Made by a program: the position numbers and the translations under genes | Shown here: positions 21,564 to 31,936 of the stretch, one piece after another | How positions within the stretch are numbered: the stretch's first letter is position 1 | Layout: the number at the start of each line of letters is the position of its first letter | Assembly: GCF_027942865.1 (NCBI RefSeq) | Contig: NC_134520.1 | Span: 1,486,501-1,550,500 of the forward strand | Length of the DNA: 64,000 nt | Origin: Odontesthes bonariensis | Lineage: Eukaryota > Chordata > Actinopteri > Atheriniformes > Atherinopsidae | Direction of reading: 5' to 3' | Notes under the pieces: generated by a model | Seen by the model: only the letters and a program-made list of their open reading frames with translations | Told to the model about the DNA's origin: nothing | Databases searched by the model: none

Positions 21564-22714
21564 TGCTCACACTTTATCATTTTTTTATTTTATAATTATT
21601 TAAGCATACTTTCAGCATTTTCAACTGTTTATAGCTTAATTTTATCTTCAAATCCTTCAGATAATTTCAATCCTTTCAAATCCTTAAAATTCTTCAGATC
21701 ATTTCAATCCTTTCAAATCCTTCAAATCTTAACTACTTTTGCATACTTTCAGCATTTTCAACTGTTTATAGCTTAATTTTATCTTCAAATCCTTCAGATA
21801 ATTTCAATCCTTTCAAATCCTTAAAATTCTTCAGATCATTTCAATCCTTTCAAATCTTTCAAATCTTAACTAGTTCAGCATACTTTCAGCTAGAGACACC
21901 ATTCAAATTTTAAAATGTTCATAAGACATTCAGCTATTACCAATTGTTTCATCTTTTCAAAATATTCAGCCAATTTTGAAATATGACAGTTTCAAAAATA
22001 TGAAAATTAAGTTCTCCAAATCCTTATCTTTAAATGCTTTCAAATCCTTCAAAATCTTCAAATCTATTCAAATCGTAACTGCTTCAGCATACTTTAACCT
22101 AGAGACACCATTCAAATTTTAAAATGTTCATAAGACATTCAGCTGTTACCAATTGTTTCATCTTTTAAAAATATTCAGCCAATTTTGAAATATGACAGTT
22201 TAAAAAATAGGAAAATGAAGCTCCTTCTTGGATTTTAGAGTGAGACATTCAGCAGTGCTGATAAGTTTCAACTTTTCAAACAAATTACTATAACTTTCAT
22301 ACAATTTAACTGAGAGAAACTAATTATACCTTAAAATGTAGGAAAACTTGTCCTCTTTCAGCCAATGTAACTCTTAAAGAGCTCACATGGACAGATTTTG
22401 AACTATGAGCCTTTAAGCTTGAACAACTTGTCAAATTTTGAGGAAATCTGCCATTTTTGAATCAGCTTCAAGTGTTTCAAACTGCTTGGATTTAAATATA
22501 GTTGACTCCACAGATGTAAAAGTACTTTGCTAAGTTCCTCTAAGCCTTCTGCTTCTAATGGTGTTCAAATTATTTTTCTAGCTGCTCAACTTTTCTCACA
22601 AGATGCGTTAGAAGACAGTCTGCGCCTCAGATTTGTCCCGCGGCTGCAGCAGCTAGCGCTGTGTCTATCTGTGTAGTCTTTAAGTAGGTCAAATGCACAA
22701 TTTGAATAACACAA

Positions 22715-22782
22715 TCAAATGGCTTAATGGTAACACTACCAGCCTTTCGTGCAGATGGTCCGTGTTCAATCCCCAACATGTC
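22715..22782 (+). other. tRNA-Glu-like sequence in tail unit 3, second half
   Basis: The A box at 22720-22730 is intact. The B box is weakened (gtgttcaatccc) and the arm changed to gcagatgg. Confidence 0.5.
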
Positions 22783-23169
22783 AGATCACACTTTTTAATT
22801 TCTTTTTTTTTATAATTATTAAAGCATACTTTCAGCCATTTCAACTGTTTCTAGCTTGAAATCATTACACTTTCGTCTTTTAAATGTCATTTCAACTTCA
22901 AACTCCTGTTTCTTCTCAGCCTTTTTTAGCTTCCATAGCTCTTTCAGCTTTTAGCTTCTTTTAGCTTCTTTAGCTGTTTTAGCTTTTTTTTAGCTTTTCC
23001 AGCTCCTTCAGCTTTTAGCTTATTTTAGCTTCTTTAACTAATTTAGCTTTAGCTTCTTAAGCTTCTTCAACTTTAGCTTCTTCAGCTGTTTTAGGTTTTT
23101 TTTAGCTTTTTTAGCTTCTATAGCTCTTTCAGCTTTTAGCTTCTTTTAGCCTCTTTAGCTACTGGGAAT

Positions 23170-23734
23170 CATGGAATCATTCTACTCTTGTCTTTTAACA
23201 TTCAAATTCCTTCAACTCTTCATACATATATATATAACATATACAAATATACATCTTATTTTTAACTTCAACTAAGACTTCTTCAGTTTTCAGCCATTTT
23301 AACTGTTATGCATTTTTTTCAATCAGCTTCAAATCCTTTCACTAATTTCTTTTTCAACTTCAACAAGTTCTCTTTATTCAACATATGTGTATTCAACATG
23401 TTCTCTGTATGTTCTCAAATACGTGTCATTTTTAACCCTTCATGCAATGTAATCAATTCTGTAGTTTTATCTAGATTGCTTAAAAATATAAAGAGAAAAC
23501 TAAAATAACACTTCCTAGATATCAATGAATTAATTATTCCAGTTGAAAATTGTTATTCATTAAATAGTGGAATGCGTTGAGAACAAAATAACATAGAAAT
23601 GATCAATGTGAATTAAATTTGTTATCACATGGAGGTCTGTATTTGGCATCATACTTAAAATAAAAGTGGAAAATCACATTATAGGCTGATCCAACTTCAG
23701 TGAAAATTCCTAAAGACAAGTCAAAATGAGGCTC
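23170..23734. other. AT-rich spacer, no gene seen
   Basis: Low-complexity AT-rich sequence includes a (TA)n stretch near 23226. There is no convincing reading frame, RNA gene or element end. Confidence 0.5.
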
Positions 23735-24684
23735 AGTAGTGTGTGGCCTCCACCTGCCTGTATGACCTCCCTACAACGCCTGGGCATGCTCCTGATGAGG
23801 CGGCAGATGTTCTCCTGAGGCATCTCCTCCCAGAGCTGGATTAAAGCATCAGTCAACATCAGTCTGTGGTGCAACGTGGCGTTGGTGGATGGAACCAGAC
23901 ACGATATCCCAGATGTGCTGGACTGGATTCAGGTCTGGGTACGGGCGGGTTTGTCCACAGCATTAATCTGAAACCCATAGTTAAGCTGCTATAGACCTAG
24001 ACTGCTGGGGGGCCTCATCTGTCACACCTTTCCTCACTTTACTCTCTTTATGTATATGTGACATTATTGTGGTCATTAACTCGTGTTTCCCTGTTCCAAC
24101 AGATATCCTTTGAATGGTGTTACAGTACTGTGTGGCCCTCCAAAGAAATACCTCCCCACAGCATTACTGACCCACCGCCAAACCGGTCCTGCTGAAGGAT
24201 GCTGCAGCCAGCAGAACGTTCTCCACACCGTCTCCAGACTCTGTGACGTCTGTCACATGTGCTCAGAGTGAACCTGCTCTCATCCCTGAAAAGCACAGGA
24301 CGCCAATGTTGAATCTGCCAATCTTTATGTTCTCTGGCAAATGCCAACTGACCTGCATGGTGCTGGGCTGTAAGCATAAGCCCCACCTGTGGACATCAGG
24401 CCCTCATACCACCCTCATGGAGTCTGTTTCTGACAGTTTGAGCAGAAACATGCTAGTGGCAGCTGGAGGTCATTCTGCAGGCAGCGCTCCTCCTGTTCCT
24501 TCTTCTACAAAAGAGGAGGTAGCAGTCCTGCTGCTGGGTTGTTGCCCTCCACATCACCTGGTATTTCTGCTCTGGACACTGTGTTGAGAGACATAGCAAA
24601 TCTTCTCGCCACAGCTTGCATTGTTGTGCCATCCTGGATGAGCTGCACTACCTGAGCAACACCAGTTGTAGATGCCGCCTCTTT
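23735..24684 (-). pseudogene. Tc1-like transposase relic
   Basis: Minus-strand sequence resembles Tc1/mariner transposase: an 88-codon piece at 24120-24386 contains REHKDWQIQHWRPVLF, RDESRF and GGGSVMLWGGIS, the region around the second catalytic Asp of DDE transposases. Similar but disrupted pieces lie at 23740-23950 and 24550-24684. About 150 bp of unrelated sequence (roughly 23955-24110) interrupts the relic. There is no intact frame or visible terminal inverted repeats, so it is dead. Confidence 0.75.
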
Positions 24685-24751
24685 TTTAAAGCTTTTATTT
24701 CATATATATACAAGCTATCATTTTGAAAGAGATGAACTTTGAATGTCAAAT

Positions 24752-24934
24752 TGTTAGCAGAGTAACTTATTCACACAGCACACATACGTGGCACATAACA
24801 CAGGTAAAGCTGTGGACACCTGCGGACAATTCCCCCATCAGGGTCACGTGATTCATGCCACCAAAACAAACACAAAATGGGCCATAAAATTAAACCAAAA
24901 TAGAACAAATCTACATCATGTTTCCGGTTAACCA
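24752..24934 (-). repeat. copia 3' LTR, internally deleted
   Basis: Starts tgttagcagagtaac and ends ggttaacca on the + strand. It matches the LTR at 28874-29122 but lacks about 65 bp from its middle. Shared strings include cacatacgtggcacataaca and caattcccccatcagggtca. Confidence 0.8.
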
Positions 24935-24959
24935 CTCTTCCCAAGAGCAAAGATGTAGT

Positions 24960-25325
24960 GGGGGGTAAATGGGTCTATGCAATGAAAAAGAACACTGACG
25001 GATCAGACAAAATATAAAGCCCGATATGTAGCCAAAAGAAAAGTGTAAACTATGATGAGACTTTTTCTGTTACAGCTAACATGACCAGTATCCGGGTAGT
25101 AGCACAGAAAGCAGCACCAGAGAATCTAGTTGTCCACCAGATGGATGTAAAAACAGCTTATTTACATGCACCAATCGAGTGTGAGATCTACATTGAACAA
25201 CCTGAAGGTTATGAAGTTGCATTAAAAGGTGGTGACGAACTAGTGTGCAAACTGGAAAAGTCCCTGTACGGTCTAAAACAGTCAGGGCGCAACTGGAATA
25301 ACATGTTGCATGATTATTTGTGTGA
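24960..25325 (+). pseudogene. copia reverse transcriptase fragment, inverted
   Basis: On the + strand, opposite to the rest of the element, the sequence encodes copia RT blocks: NYDETFS, VHQMDVKTAYLHA (with the first catalytic Asp), IYIEQPEGYE and KLEKSLYGLKQSGRNW. An in-frame stop lies after NTDGSDKI. The second catalytic YVDD block and RNase H are missing. The linker that should join it directly (25386-25577) reads on the minus strand, so the RT segment was inverted in place or came from another copy. Confidence 0.8.
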
Positions 25326-25604
25326 GATACAGTTGGTAACTGCTTCTGTGTATGTTTGAGGAACATTACACAGAACCCTGTAACATTAGTCGATATTGGT
25401 AATATCTTCCTCAAAACCACATGCATGATCACCATAATAATCAGGCCTTCTTCTCTCCCTGTCAGGATAACGTCTCTCAGCAGATTTGTATTCTTCCTTT
25501 CTACCGTCTTCATTTTCTGTCTTCACTGTTTGAGCATTATGCTCATCTTTCACATCTGCCTCATCATTTGTGATCACTTCCTGGCTTCCTTCTGACTGTG
25601 AGAT

Positions 25605-26135
25605 AACTGATCAATCAATTATACTTTATTAATCCCCGAGGGGAAATTCCAATTTCGGTCAGAAAACAGACATGGGAGAGAGAGTGTGACCAGGCATCGC
25701 AGCCCGCGGGCTCACGGCCACGCAGGCGCCGCCAGATAAGAAGGAAGGGGGACAACATTGGGTGAGGGGAGGGAAAAAAATCATACTTCACACTGTACCC
25801 TTATTAGGATACGGTCTGAGATCTCAAAAAAAAAAAAAAACCTCAGCACATAAAAAGCAACATATACACAAGACAGCACCATAAGCAATGGGACAGTGAA
25901 GAGGTGAGGAGTTGCATGTGTTATAAGTGAGCATGTATGTGTATGCGTGTGTGTTTGTTCAGTAAGTCTGCACAGAATGTTGGATCAGGCAATTGTCCTT
26001 GACAAGTTGGAATATGTCAGCCAGTTCAACAACAAATCTCACAGGAGTGTCAGGAAGGGAGGGGGAGCACCTGGGAGTGAGCATCATGTTATCATAACAA
26101 ACGTGGATGGGCTTGTCACAGATTTTCTCTCATTT
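25605..26135 (-). repeat. LINE-type 3' tail inserted in copia
   Basis: The + strand shows atactttattaatccccgag followed by ggggaaattcc, the reverse complement of a common teleost LINE/SINE tail. The inserted DNA extends to about 26135, where copia sequence resumes. There is no coding domain. Confidence 0.5.
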
Positions 26136-26139
26136 TGAA

Positions 26140-27030
26140 GGTCATAATCATCTTCTGCATCCAGTACTCCCTCATTCTTTTTAATTACAAACTCTACAAG
26201 TCTGTGCTTTTGTACTTTCCTGGTGCTGGGGTAGAACACCATTTAGGCTGGACTATTTTTATCATATCCAATGAAAAACCCTCTCTCACATCTAGAGTCA
26301 AACTTCCCTTTTGGTTGTTTGTAAGCGTAACACACTTGTCCATATTTTTGCATTCTGGCAATGTTTGGTTGCCTGCCTGTTAACATGTAGTAAGGTGTCT
26401 ATTTTGTGTAATTATTAAAGCACATATTTCTCAGCTGTCTGGACAGCATAGGTCCACAGCATCTTTGCCAGCTTGTTCTCTATGAGCATACACCTGGCCA
26501 TCTCAAACAGGCTTCTCCAATTGCGTTCCGCTGTACCATTTTGGTGTGGAGAATATGGGGCAGAGGTCTCATGCCTAATACCTATCTTGCACATTTAATG
26601 CTCGGTACTCTCTGCATGTGTACTCTGTACCATTGTCAGATCTCACACATTTTATTTCACCATAAGACGCCACATCGGCAATGAATTGTTCAGTAGCTTG
26701 TACAGTGTCACTTTTATATTTAAAAAAATTAAACGAATACTGCACGAGAGTAAAGGAAAGTGCATTTATGTCCATCTTTAGATAGGACCTGCTAAGTCAG
26801 TATGCACCATGTCCAAAAGTGATTCAGCCCTTACATCTGGCCCTCTGTTCCTGGTTTGAACAAACTTCCCCTGAATGCATACTTCACAATGTGAAACAGG
26901 TTTGTTACCCTAAATCTTAATTTCCATTCCATCAACAACATTCCCCAAGATTTCATGCCAACTTTGCAAATCAAGGCTTTTCTTACACTGGTCATTGGTC
27001 TTAATCATGTTTTCTGATGTGTGTAAATAA
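26140..27030 (-). pseudogene. copia integrase fragment
   Basis: Minus-strand pieces in order include SHCEVCIQGKF (zinc-binding end), HTDLAGPI, VRSDNGTEYTC and APYSPHQNGTAERNWRSL, the typical copia integrase core blocks with D, D and E positions. In-frame stops (after HTDLAGPI) and frameshifts separate them. Confidence 0.8.
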
Positions 27031-27034
27031 TAGA

Positions 27035-27440
27035 GTTTGTTATAGAATAGAATAGAAAAATACTTTATTTATCCCCCATGGGGGAAAATAAAGTATTTTC
27101 TGTCTTCTCAAACCCCAGCTGGTTCTGGTTCTGCCAGAGGTTTCTTCCTGTTAAAAGGGAGTCGTTTCTCTCCACAGTCGCCTCAGGCACGCTCAGGCCG
27201 GGAGATTGGACCGAAAAACAAAAAGTTTTCAGTGCAATCTGTTGGTTTTCTTAGCTAGGAAATTGTTTTTGAATTGGCTCTATATGAACGAATTGGATTA
27301 TTTTATGAATTATGATTATTATTAATTAATTGAATTCCAATTGGCTTGAATTGGACTTACTATCTAAGTGCCTTGAGATGACATTTGTTGTATATGGCGC
27401 TATATAAATAAAAATGAATTGAATTGAATTTAATTGAAAT
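27035..27440. repeat. two LINE/SINE tails in copia
   Basis: A short piece with actttatttatcccccatgg (27035-27115) is followed by a tail ending gcgctatataaataaa and (ATTGA)n at about 27360-27440, typical of teleost LINE 3' ends on the + strand. Confidence 0.5.
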
Positions 27441-27849
27441 TCTAATTCGTAAGTAGCTCAACATTTTTTTAAATATGTACAATGATTGTATTAACAACAA
27501 CAAAACTACTACTAACTAAATAATAATAAATGACTAAATGACAAAATAAACTATGTACATAAATTATAAACGTGTATGGGGAATTTGGTACCGTCTCTGT
27601 GAAGCAGAACATTTTTCTTCTCAGAAGATCACAGTGGCTCCGCTGGAAGTGGCAGCTTTCACAGAGAAGACGTCCTGTGGGTACGTTGGGGTGTATAGAG
27701 CACCCCTGAGTGTTGCTCGGGAGCTCCTTCCCCTGCTGTCGATTAGCCACACCTCCGCATCACCTCTGCGCACCTGGAGCCGTCAGTCAACTCAACGCAG
27801 TGCGTCCCGGCTTAGAAACTGCTGTCAAACGTCTTAAACTTTGCGATTT

Positions 27850-28790
27850 CTGTAATTATGTGTAACGTTGCACCTGCATCCACCATCAGGCCCCTCTTCT
27901 TGACGTCTCGAACTGGTTTCTCCGAGTCGCGCACCCAGAATGCCTACTCCTAGCCCCCAGTCTCGTCGGCTGCTCTGCGCGCGTTGTCCCGCTGCTTGCT
28001 TCGTCTGCAGCGCGTACTGTTGTGCGTGTTGCTTTTGCAGTGATGGCACCACTGCTTGCGCGAACAGGATCTGGCTATGTGACCACATGCACCGCACTTG
28101 TAACACACAATGTCCGTATTACCACTGTCCTTTGCTGCGGCGGGCGCACGCTTTGTGCCAAACTGTGCTCTTGGCTTCATAACATTGTCCTCAGAAACAG
28201 TTGCGCACATGTTTTCGACATCCTCATATCTTAGGAGCTTTGTCTTACACTCAGAAAAAGTCATTTTAGCTTCAGTCTCGCTCTGGGTTACATGTATAGC
28301 AAACGGCTTAAATGTCTCTGGTAATCCTTTCAGCACCATTGCTATTAAAAGTCCATCACTGAGCGTTTCACCTGCGCTTCTCCGGGCTGTAATGGCAGTC
28401 TCTGCTCTGATGACATACTCTGACATTCTCGGGGCGACTTGTGCAGTGAGGTCAACTCTGTGTACAAGTTAATTATTCTGGGCTTTCCTTTTCCAGCATA
28501 GTACTCACGGAGGATCTGTAGCGCACCTCGCATCATCTGCCGCTTCTCGCATCACCAACGACAGGCTTTTATCATCCAAAAACTGAATGTGCTCCGCGTA
28601 GGCCTCAGCGTTTTTCTCGTCATCACCATCGTCTATATCGGGTTGATTTAGGATTGTGTCTTTTAACCCTTGAAGACACATATGGCCCAAAAACTTCGTT
28701 TCCCATATCTCGTAATTTTTCTCGTCACCATCAATAACGAGCCTGGCCCAGCGGCTATTTGTCAATTCTCTTTCCCTTCTGCTCAAACTT
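27850..28790 (-). pseudogene. copia gag with zinc knuckles, frameshifted
   Basis: The frame starts at 28786 with MSRRERELTNSRWARL and continues across at least two frame changes (near 28510 and 28420) to a 158-codon piece ending at 27950. That piece contains a knuckle [14 protein letters not shown] and a second Cys/His motif [14 protein letters not shown]. The gag order and the downstream VDAGATLHI (a protease D-S/T-G-type site with Ala) are as expected for copia. Confidence 0.8.
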
Positions 28791-28859
28791 CAGCTCTCAG
28801 GTGCACGCAGTACATATTGCGACTTTCACCTGGCAGTCACTTTTAACTTATGAGATTTT

Positions 28860-28873
28860 CTGGGCCCATAACC
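28860..28873 (-). other. copia primer-binding site (initiator tRNA-Met type)
   Basis: ctgggcccataacc on the + strand equals the anticodon stem-loop sequence of initiator tRNA-Met, so the minus (element) strand is complementary to it. Use of an internal tRNA-Met segment is a known property of copia-type elements. It lies directly against the LTR. Confidence 0.8.
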
Positions 28874-29122
28874 TGTTAGCAGGGTAACTTCTTTAACACA
28901 GCACACATACGTGGCACATAACACGAGTCAAGCTTTGCAGTGAGTGAGTGAGAAACCCGCACCCACGGGCTCACCTGTTTTATTAATCACACACAGCGTA
29001 TACAACACATTTGCGGACAATTCCCCCATCAGGGTCATGATTCATGCCACCAAAACAAACACAAAACGGGGCATAAAATTAAACCAAAATAGAACTAATC
29101 TACATCATTTCTCCTGTTAACA
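28874..29122 (-). repeat. copia 5' LTR
   Basis: This 249-bp repeat is bounded by tgttagcagg and cctgttaaca, giving TG...CA ends with inverted TGTTA/TAACA. It is the longer of the two LTRs. Confidence 0.85.
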
Positions 29123-29560
29123 AACAAAATTAAATGAGAGCACATCTTAACACAAAGGATTAAAAAATGAAAACAAATTAAAAACATAGGCTATAACAAG
29201 TGTCTTTGATATAAAAGAAAATATGCCTGTCTAATTAATTATGAATTTCTGAAGTTGTATTTTATTTTAGACTTAACTGTTTTTTAACAATTGACGGTTT
29301 ATTCTTGTGTCTATCTCAACATTTGAAAAATGCTAATACTGTTATAAAGTACCTTCCTAACTGTAATCACTATGTTTTGTCCTTGTTTGTTCTTTTAATA
29401 TTAATAGCAATCTCAAAAATGCCTGTTTTCTCAGTAGTTACAGAGCAAATCTATGCACACACACTGCCACACATGTAGATCTTTATACAGGTACATACAT
29501 CATTGCAATCTGAGGTTGTAGCTTTCAGTAAAAGGACAATGTTTTCTACAGATAGGTATT
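29123..29560. other. AT-rich spacer, no gene seen
   Basis: AT-rich DNA with no reading frame of note and no recognised repeat. Confidence 0.4.
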
Positions 29561-29563
29561 AAC

Positions 29564-29565
29564 AG

Positions 29566-29641
<76 letters not shown>
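29564..29641 (+). repeat. (TAGA)n microsatellite
   Basis: A pure tetranucleotide repeat of about 19 units. It is the reverse-complement class of the (TCTA)n arrays in the Helitron copies, but in unrelated flanks. Confidence 0.97.
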
Positions 29642-29848
29642 AAAGGTGCTCCACTGGTGGAGAGGATGGGTGTGGTTAGTTTGTTCAGTGTCCTCCTCTC
29701 CACCACAGATTAAAATGAGTCCAGTTACAATTTGGTGCTATCCTCCAATGGTCAAACATTTCTAACATAGCAGTATAACTTAAAGGAACAAGAATAAGTT
29801 TAACATCCTGCAAAGCATCATGGGAAATCCATTTTATTTTAGCAAATT

Positions 29849-29890
29849 ACCAATATGCTACTATATATATATATATAGTAGCATATTGGT
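29849..29890. repeat. 42-nt perfect palindrome with AT core
   Basis: The arm accaatatgctac is followed by (TA)n and then gtagcatattggt, with a perfect match over 42 nt. Further (TA)n follows to about 29913 and again at 29937-29951. It could extrude as a cruciform. Confidence 0.9.
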
Positions 29891-30008
29891 ATATATATAT
29901 ATATATATATATAGTGTTTTTTTAATAAAAAAAAAGATATATATATATATCTAAATACGAAATAAAACGATAGTTTGCCCACACTCTGTACAGAAAATAC
30001 TGTTTCCT

Positions 30009-30050
30009 GCCGTTAAAGATCAAAGGGTTGCCGTTAAAGATCAAAGGGTT
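30009..30050 (+). repeat. 21-bp direct duplication upstream of OB-fold gene
   Basis: gccgttaaagatcaaagggtt occurs twice head-to-tail, about 20 bp before a TATA-like string. It could be a promoter element; no factor is assigned. Confidence 0.7.
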
Positions 30051-30067
30051 GCCGACAAGCGCTGGGC

Positions 30068-30124
30068 ACATATATGGACAGTGAGTACAGTCTCCATTGC
30101 AGTCTCTCTAGACGAGTAAGAAAG
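30068..30124 (+). promoter_or_regulatory. possible TATA box and first non-coding exon of OB-fold gene
   Basis: cacatatatgg at 30068-30078 could serve as TATA box, and acgagtaagaaag followed by GTGAGT (30125) is a good splice donor. The next acceptor that leads to an ATG is at 31935. The exon start is not visible. It is the simplest candidate first exon, but unproven. Confidence 0.3.
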
Positions 30125-30973
30125 GTGAGTGGTTAATTTCGTTTTTTAAAAACATGTTCAGTGCCATATATGTGTGTGTCTCCTTCTTTAAGAAAGTATT
30201 ATATCAATTTAATATAAATATAATTCATTACAAACGTTTTTTTGGGGAAAAATGTATTTTCCTTGACACAAGAGACATTTTCCTGGGCTAGCTTACCGTA
30301 AGCAGGTTCCCAATTATGCTGAAAAGAATTGTCCAAAGACGAACATTTCTTTATTTGGATAATGTGTTTCATAAACTATAGGGGAAGATGGAATTAGCCT
30401 ATATTTCACAATCTACCAACGAGTTTTGACACCAGAGGGCGTCATGGTCTTAACGGGCATTGAATGTTCTTCGACAGTTAACCGCTTTGAAGAAATGGCC
30501 GGCCATTATAGTTGTGAATGCTCTTGTTTAAACTAATTATGTAGTGTAAATTACTAGAAGTGTTCGATGGCGTTGTGTTTATAATATGCAAACACGTGTA
30601 TTTTAAATGGTACTGAGTTATGGTAATGGTACGTTTTTGCTTTGGAAAATGAAAGAAATGGATTTTAATTAAAGGTAGGGTGGGAGATCCTGGATTTTGA
30701 GTCCAGCGAAGCTGCATTTTGAAAATACACAGGTAAAAAGTCCCAACCGTTTTCTTCACTTTCCCCCGAAGGCACGCCTCTAGAGTACATGAACGCGCAC
30801 GAGCACGAAGGTGCACAGCGCTGTTCTGACAGCAAGCATCGATCGTTGTCGTATTTAGTATTTAGTATATGATAACTATATGTTTAATAATGCTAGGTGC
30901 TAGCCAAGCTGGCTCTAGTTTAGCTTCCTGCCAAGCTTCTGGACGCGTAATTCGTTCACGGAGCAGGGTACGC

Positions 30974-31015
30974 GCACAGGGGGAAGGAGGGGGAAGGAGG
31001 GGGAGGGGGGGCAGG
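30974..31015 (+). other. G-quadruplex-type G-run in intron 1 of OB-fold gene
   Basis: Five runs of four or more G's are separated by aa/aagga-type spacers, meeting the usual G-quadruplex pattern on the + strand. No function is claimed. Confidence 0.6.
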
Positions 31016-31234
31016 TTGCAGTTTGATAGACGCCATCAGAATCCAATCATTGTGAATGGTCCGTTCAGTATGATTGGATAGTGTTTTTCCTAGATTGTAC
31101 GTTCTAGAGGCCACTAAAACTTTTCATATTTGTGTCAAAACTTTTAATTAATTGGTTGCAATGGGGGTGTGAAGAGTATTTCAAGCAATATGTAAAAAAA
31201 TGTTCCAGAAAAAGATCCCCTACCCCGCCTTTAA

Positions 31235-31463
31235 GGCTGCACGGTGGTGCGGTCGTGTGTGTGTGGGTTCTCTCCGGGTACTCCGGCTTCCTCCCACTGT
31301 CCAAAAATATGCATGTTAGGTTAATTACTGTGTCTAACATTGTCCCGAGGAGTGAGTGTCAGCGTGTGTGTGGTTGTTCGCCTCGTTTCTCTCTCTCCCC
31401 CGATTACCTCTGGGGTAGGCTCCAGCCCCCGACCCGACCGACGGATTTGGATGGATGGATGGA
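31235..31463 (+). repeat. teleost SINE/LINE-tail repeat in intron 1
   Basis: ggctgcacggtggtgcggt, then tctccgggtactccggcttc, then ctccagcccccgacc and a (GGAT)n end form the well-known dispersed fish repeat in + orientation. Confidence 0.75.
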
Positions 31464-31936
31464 GTTTACATATATTGCCTCTTCAGTACAAAACCAGTTC
31501 GGTATCATTTTTGGACAGCTAACTTCAGGCACTATGAAAATGAGTGCACATTAAATTAACCATAGACATAATGAACTGCTCAGTTAAGCAATGTATGATG
31601 GGAAACAGAGGCGGGATCTTCCGTAAACCACAACCATGCAATTTTAAGGTGGTATTCAGGTGCTCATGGGAATTGCACAACTCCTCACCAATAGAACTGT
31701 GTATTCTATTGTAGTCATTTAATAAATATATCAAATGTATACAGGTAAGTGAGAGATGGTTCATTGTAACATATGACTAACATAATGGTAAAGCTAGGTA
31801 GGAAATTCCAAGGGAATGTTTGTATTTGTCATTTTTTAAACAGAAAATTGTATATATATACATATGTGTATGTGTGTTTATATATCTGTCAATATTGAAC
31901 TCATACCTTTGTCTGTGTTCCTCTTGTCTTTGCAGT

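Larger units (their letters stand above)
20416..23165 (+). mobile_element. tail unit 3 with internal duplication, truncated, copy A
   Basis: This third unit starts TCCGCCG and resets part-way near 21870, so the body occurs twice with a tRNA-like sequence in each half (21496 and 22715). It ends in an AGCTTC array (22915-23160) without the terminal hairpin or CTAG. Similarity to the unit family fades after about 23165, which I take as the end of the copy A compound. Confidence 0.5.
24752..29122 (-). mobile_element. decayed Ty1/copia-type LTR retrotransposon
   Basis: The element is read on the minus strand: 5' LTR 28874-29122, primer-binding site 28860-28873, gag about 27850-28790, protease about 27790-27890, integrase about 26390-27030, a linker with RYPDRERRRPDYYG (25386-25577), an inverted RT fragment (about 24960-25325, + strand) and a shortened 3' LTR 24752-24934. 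It is interrupted by LINE-tail insertions (about 25605-26135 and 27035-27440). Many frameshifts and the inversion show it is inactive. Confidence 0.85.

Noticed and set aside
24083..24587. Plus-strand frames of 62 and 114 codons
   Set aside because: They are antisense to the Tc1-like transposase relic.
31132..31554. 140-codon frame in intron 1 of the OB-fold gene
   Set aside because: It runs through a dispersed SINE/LINE-tail repeat and has no splice or domain support.
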